Part shown: in pieces, positions 61,250 through 64,000 of the stretch
Numbering within the stretch: the stretch's first letter is position 1
Layout: every line of letters starts with the position of its first letter
Origin: Strongylocentrotus droebachiensis
Lineage: Eukaryota > Echinodermata > Echinoidea > Camarodonta > Strongylocentrotidae
Direction: 5' to 3'
Length of the DNA stretch: 64,000 bases
NCBI GenBank assembly: GCA_035222895.1
Contig: JAVYIG010000034.1
Location: forward strand, 248,001 to 312,000
Position numbers and translations under genes: made by a program
Notes under the pieces: generated by a model
What the model was told of the DNA's origin: nothing
Seen by the model: only the letters and a program-made list of their open reading frames with translations
Database searches by the model: none

Positions 61250-61870
61250 ACACAGATGATTATTATATGTTATCTGTTGAGAGCCAGAATGACGTTATAT
61301 AGATATCTCTCAGCTGATGGAATAATATACATGTATGCATCATCTCCATGTCAAAGACCCCTGACAAAATAAACACTAAGACCTTGTGTATTGAGAACTA
61401 GAGGGACATTAATGCTCACAGAATGCTAACGTCCAGAAGGACATTCACATGCAGCAGACAAAATGATAAATACATCATCTTCATGTCTCATATCGCTGAT
61501 ATATAAACATCAAGATGATACAAGTACATTATCAGGTGAGAACTAAAAGGACATTACAGCCGAAAGAACATTAACGTCAAGAAGGACATTTAAGCAACAG
61601 ACGAGATGATAAATACATCATCTTCATGTCTCGGATCTCGCAGATATACATGTAAACATCAAGATGATATCAACACATTATCAGGTGAGAACTAGAAGGA
61701 CATTACGGCCCCAAAAGGATGTTTGTGCAGCAGATGAGATGATGAATACATCATATTCATGTCTGGGATCTCCCAGAACTATATAAACATAAAAAGATGA
61801 TCACAATACATCATCTCCATGTTTATATCTCCAAGATCTGCGACATAAACAGGATGAGTAATGGAACTCA
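61250..61870. repeat. Tandem repeat, about 147-bp unit, 3-4 copies
   Basis: GAGAACTAGAAGGACATTA variants recur at 61395, 61540 and 61689 (periods 145 and 149). Each unit continues with AGAAGGACATT, CAGCAGACGAGATGATAAAT, CATCATCTTCATGTCT and AAACATCAAGATGAT. A first, more diverged unit begins at about 61274 with GTTGAGAGCCAGAATGACGT. Short motifs of this unit are scattered elsewhere in the window (see findings). Confidence 0.87.
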
Positions 61871-63070
61871 TTAGCTGTTGAGATAATGCATGCCATTGTA
61901 CCCCTGAATGAGGGGGGCTCTGTACAACCCAAGGGTTCTATTCGGCCACACAAGACATCTCAAACATCCCAAAATTCTGTGAAACATTTGGAAAATGTCA
62001 ACTTTGCTCCTGGGGCTGGGACTTGATGATCTTGTAATGGATTGAAGACATCCATCTGTACATGACTATCTGACAAGGTGACCATAAAACCTTTGACAAG
62101 TACAGAATACTTTTAGAAAGGGAGAAGTGCAGGTGATCATTTCAATTCCAAAGCTTGCTTTATCAGAGGTAATCTTAAAATAAATCAATATCAGAAATGA
62201 AAATGGTATTTTTCTTTCAGTCTGGCAGGTACTAGCTGTCCAACACCTTAAGGGGGTCTGGTAAAATTAAATTATTCTAGTGAAATAAACTTGAATTCAT
62301 CCAATTTAACAGCCAAAGGTATCGATCCATCCATACACAAGACAACTCTGAATATACAAATATAGCAGGTTTAGAATAATCCACTAATGAACTTTGTATT
62401 CATCAGAAGCTATATATTATATTGGTTAATTGTTATACATGTAGGTAATTTTGAACCTAAAGTTTTATTCATTCTTTGTTCTTTTGAGGAGTGATGAATT
62501 CATGGGGACAGATTTATCTATGTCCATGTCATAGAAGGTATATACAAACCTGTACACCCTGTACACATTCCCAAAGCAATAAGAACTGACAAAACAACCG
62601 ATTCTTAACATTTTCATCAGCATGCTATATGTTTCGTCATAACCATAGCTCTCCTAAAAATTTGTACCCCTGCCTAAATGGAGAGACATATGCTTGTCAG
62701 GGTGAGGAAATCCATTACTATAATGTACCTTGGTTTCACAAATGTGATCAATAATTTGCCTCAGTGACGTTTGCTTGGTGACATTTACTCAGGGCTACAT
62801 TTTGTCAGGTGATAAGGTTGGGGTTTCGATAGGATTTTAGCAAAGGTTAGGGGTTAAGTTGAAACAGGTTGGTCTTGGTCAGGGGTTGAAGTTCAGAATG
62901 TTGTTAGTGTTAGGAAATAACTGTGTACCACTGGATCACGAGTAGTACAACTATTCCCAAACTTATTATACTCAAACTTGCCTCACTGCATGGACAAAAT
63001 CTTCAGGCTCTGCATGACCTGAGTTTGCCCCGAGGACCCCTGTGCAGACACACTGCATGACTTGCACCCC
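61871..63070. other. Unique sequence without a recognisable gene
   Basis: Contains a G-rich stretch (about 62810-62910) built of GGTTAGGGGTTAAG-like phrases. No gene is recognised, although exons of the candidate at 63075-63263 could lie nearby. Confidence 0.35.
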
Positions 63071-63074
63071 TGTC

Positions 63075-63263
63075 TTAATGGAGCAACTTATTGCTTAATG
63101 AGAGCACGGTGGCTACTCTCAAAGTTGCCACGTCAAACAAAATTACTTGCGCTCCGAGATCAGCTTCTCCAAGCCATGAAGTAGCGTAATCTTCGACACT
63201 TGAGAATCCGTCCAGGATGCGAGTGAAGTCTTCAGCAGGTAAATTGGCAACATAAAGATAGAA
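63075..63263 (-). CDS. Candidate exon, F5/8 type C (discoidin)-like pattern
   Basis: The minus-strand frame (62 codons, stop at 63075-63077) has no ATG, so it would be an internal or terminal exon. It encodes RILDGFSSVEDYATSWLGEA followed by DLGAQVILFDVATLRVATVL. Discoidin-type galactose-binding domains commonly show a DG pair, a W about ten residues on, then [IVL]-x-[FV]-D-[LV] and alternating V-x-x-V-x-L; all can be placed here, but the match is loose. The plus-strand frames over the same bases are closed by stops. Likely exon limits are unclear: a minus-strand AG near 63231 and GT dinucleotides near 63110-63145 are only moderate splice sites. The length alone is not significant. Confidence 0.25.
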   Translation of the reverse strand, partial: FYLYVANLPAEDFTRILDGFSSVEDYATSWLGEADLGAQVILFDVATLRVATVLSLSNKLLH

Positions 63264-64000
63264 TTATATATTTTTAGTTTTTGATGGAATTTTCGCTCTT
63301 CTTTTGACGATATGGCCGGTGCCTGGAGAGTACTTCATTCGACAGAGTAGAAGATGATACCAAAATGATAAATTGACTGATTCAATTTAATGTTTATGGA
63401 TGGAAAAGAAATGAATGATTGACTGAATGTAATAAGAACATGACTATGAATAACTAGTCCTACACTTGAAAGATTAATTTATCCTCTTGGCTCACTCTCT
63501 CATTCTACCTTTTCTTCTCTCCCCTATCTACCTCCTCGTCTACTCTCTCACTCTGTCTTCTGACATTCTCGGCATGTAAAATTGATTTTGTGTAACCTAC
63601 TTACGTAAAGTTATTCTGACTCTATTTTGCATTATAACTGTCAACCATTACTGTAATTATTTGTAACCTTAAAAAATCAATCTGAATGGATAATAAACAC
63701 TTAATTTCAATTTGATTTCAATTTTAATGAAATAATGAAATAATGAATGAATGGAAAACAGACATTTGAAAGAATTTGAAAGATCATGATTATGTAAATC
63801 ATAATGATGATGATGGCAGTGATGATATCGGTGATAATAATGGTGATGGTGATGATTAATAACAAAGCAACTCTAAACTTTTATTTTACATTGCAAGTTT
63901 CCTTACAATATCATCATCACTAACAAAATAATGAAATTACAAACTATAAAAGTACAAGGCTAGGACTTTACAGAAGATTTCTTGCATTACACATTACATA
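63264..64000. other. AT-rich end of window with (GAT)n tract
   Basis: A GAT/GGT-rich tract lies at about 63797-63870, complementary in style to the (ATC)n region at 20461-20815. No gene is recognised. Confidence 0.55.

Overview
The window looks like 64 kb of intergenic and intronic DNA from a metazoan nuclear genome, most likely an echinoderm such as a sea urchin. This is an inference from texture: AT-rich unique sequence, recurrent short motifs such as TAGGCCTA, ACATGTACATGTA and ACCGGTA, many long C/G and TC/GA runs, and dense short inverted-repeat transposons. No bacterial, viral or organellar gene arrangement is visible, and no complete protein-coding gene can be recognised. Most open frames are short and of a length expected by chance; the longest lie in tandem repeats.

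The supportable content is repetitive DNA. Terminal-inverted-repeat (TIR) elements and foldbacks lie at 16-323, 10019-10387, 12652-13154 (TTAA-flanked), 18676-19048, 21374-22018, 24348-25044, 26921-27286, 30466-32799 (2.3 kb, eight copies of a GTCCCGTACGTCAC-type motif), 33438-35443 (2.0 kb, hAT-like ends, 7-bp target duplication), 35617-36496 (880-bp near-perfect palindrome with mariner-like ends and TA duplication), 37585-37737, 37874-38157, 41579-43148 (Harbinger-like ends, TTA duplication, about 1 kb of minisatellite inside), 49503-49725, 50676-50963, 53692-54091 and 55226-55485. None shows a transposase, so all look non-autonomous.

Tandem arrays with units of about 120-205 bp lie at 3655-4112, 4675-5090, 12590-14075, 28705-29150, 39777-40252, 41815-42840 and 61250-61870. 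Longer duplications are at 43572-43950 and 44780-45350. Two tRNA-derived sequences (5816-5890 and about 15215-15395, both minus) retain recognisable pol III box sequences.

Coding potential is limited to weak candidates: a 207-codon minus-strand frame at 47678-48301 with a perfect splice-donor consensus inside it and a PPR-like tail; a minus-strand frame at 63075-63263 with a discoidin-like pattern; a short frame at 27556-27639 ending like a trypsin-type protease; and a two-repeat frame at 43572-43997. They do not form one visible gene, and none is claimed with confidence. The picture is a gene-poor region or large introns, shaped by successive insertion of non-autonomous DNA transposons and by local tandem amplification, in at least one case inside a transposon.
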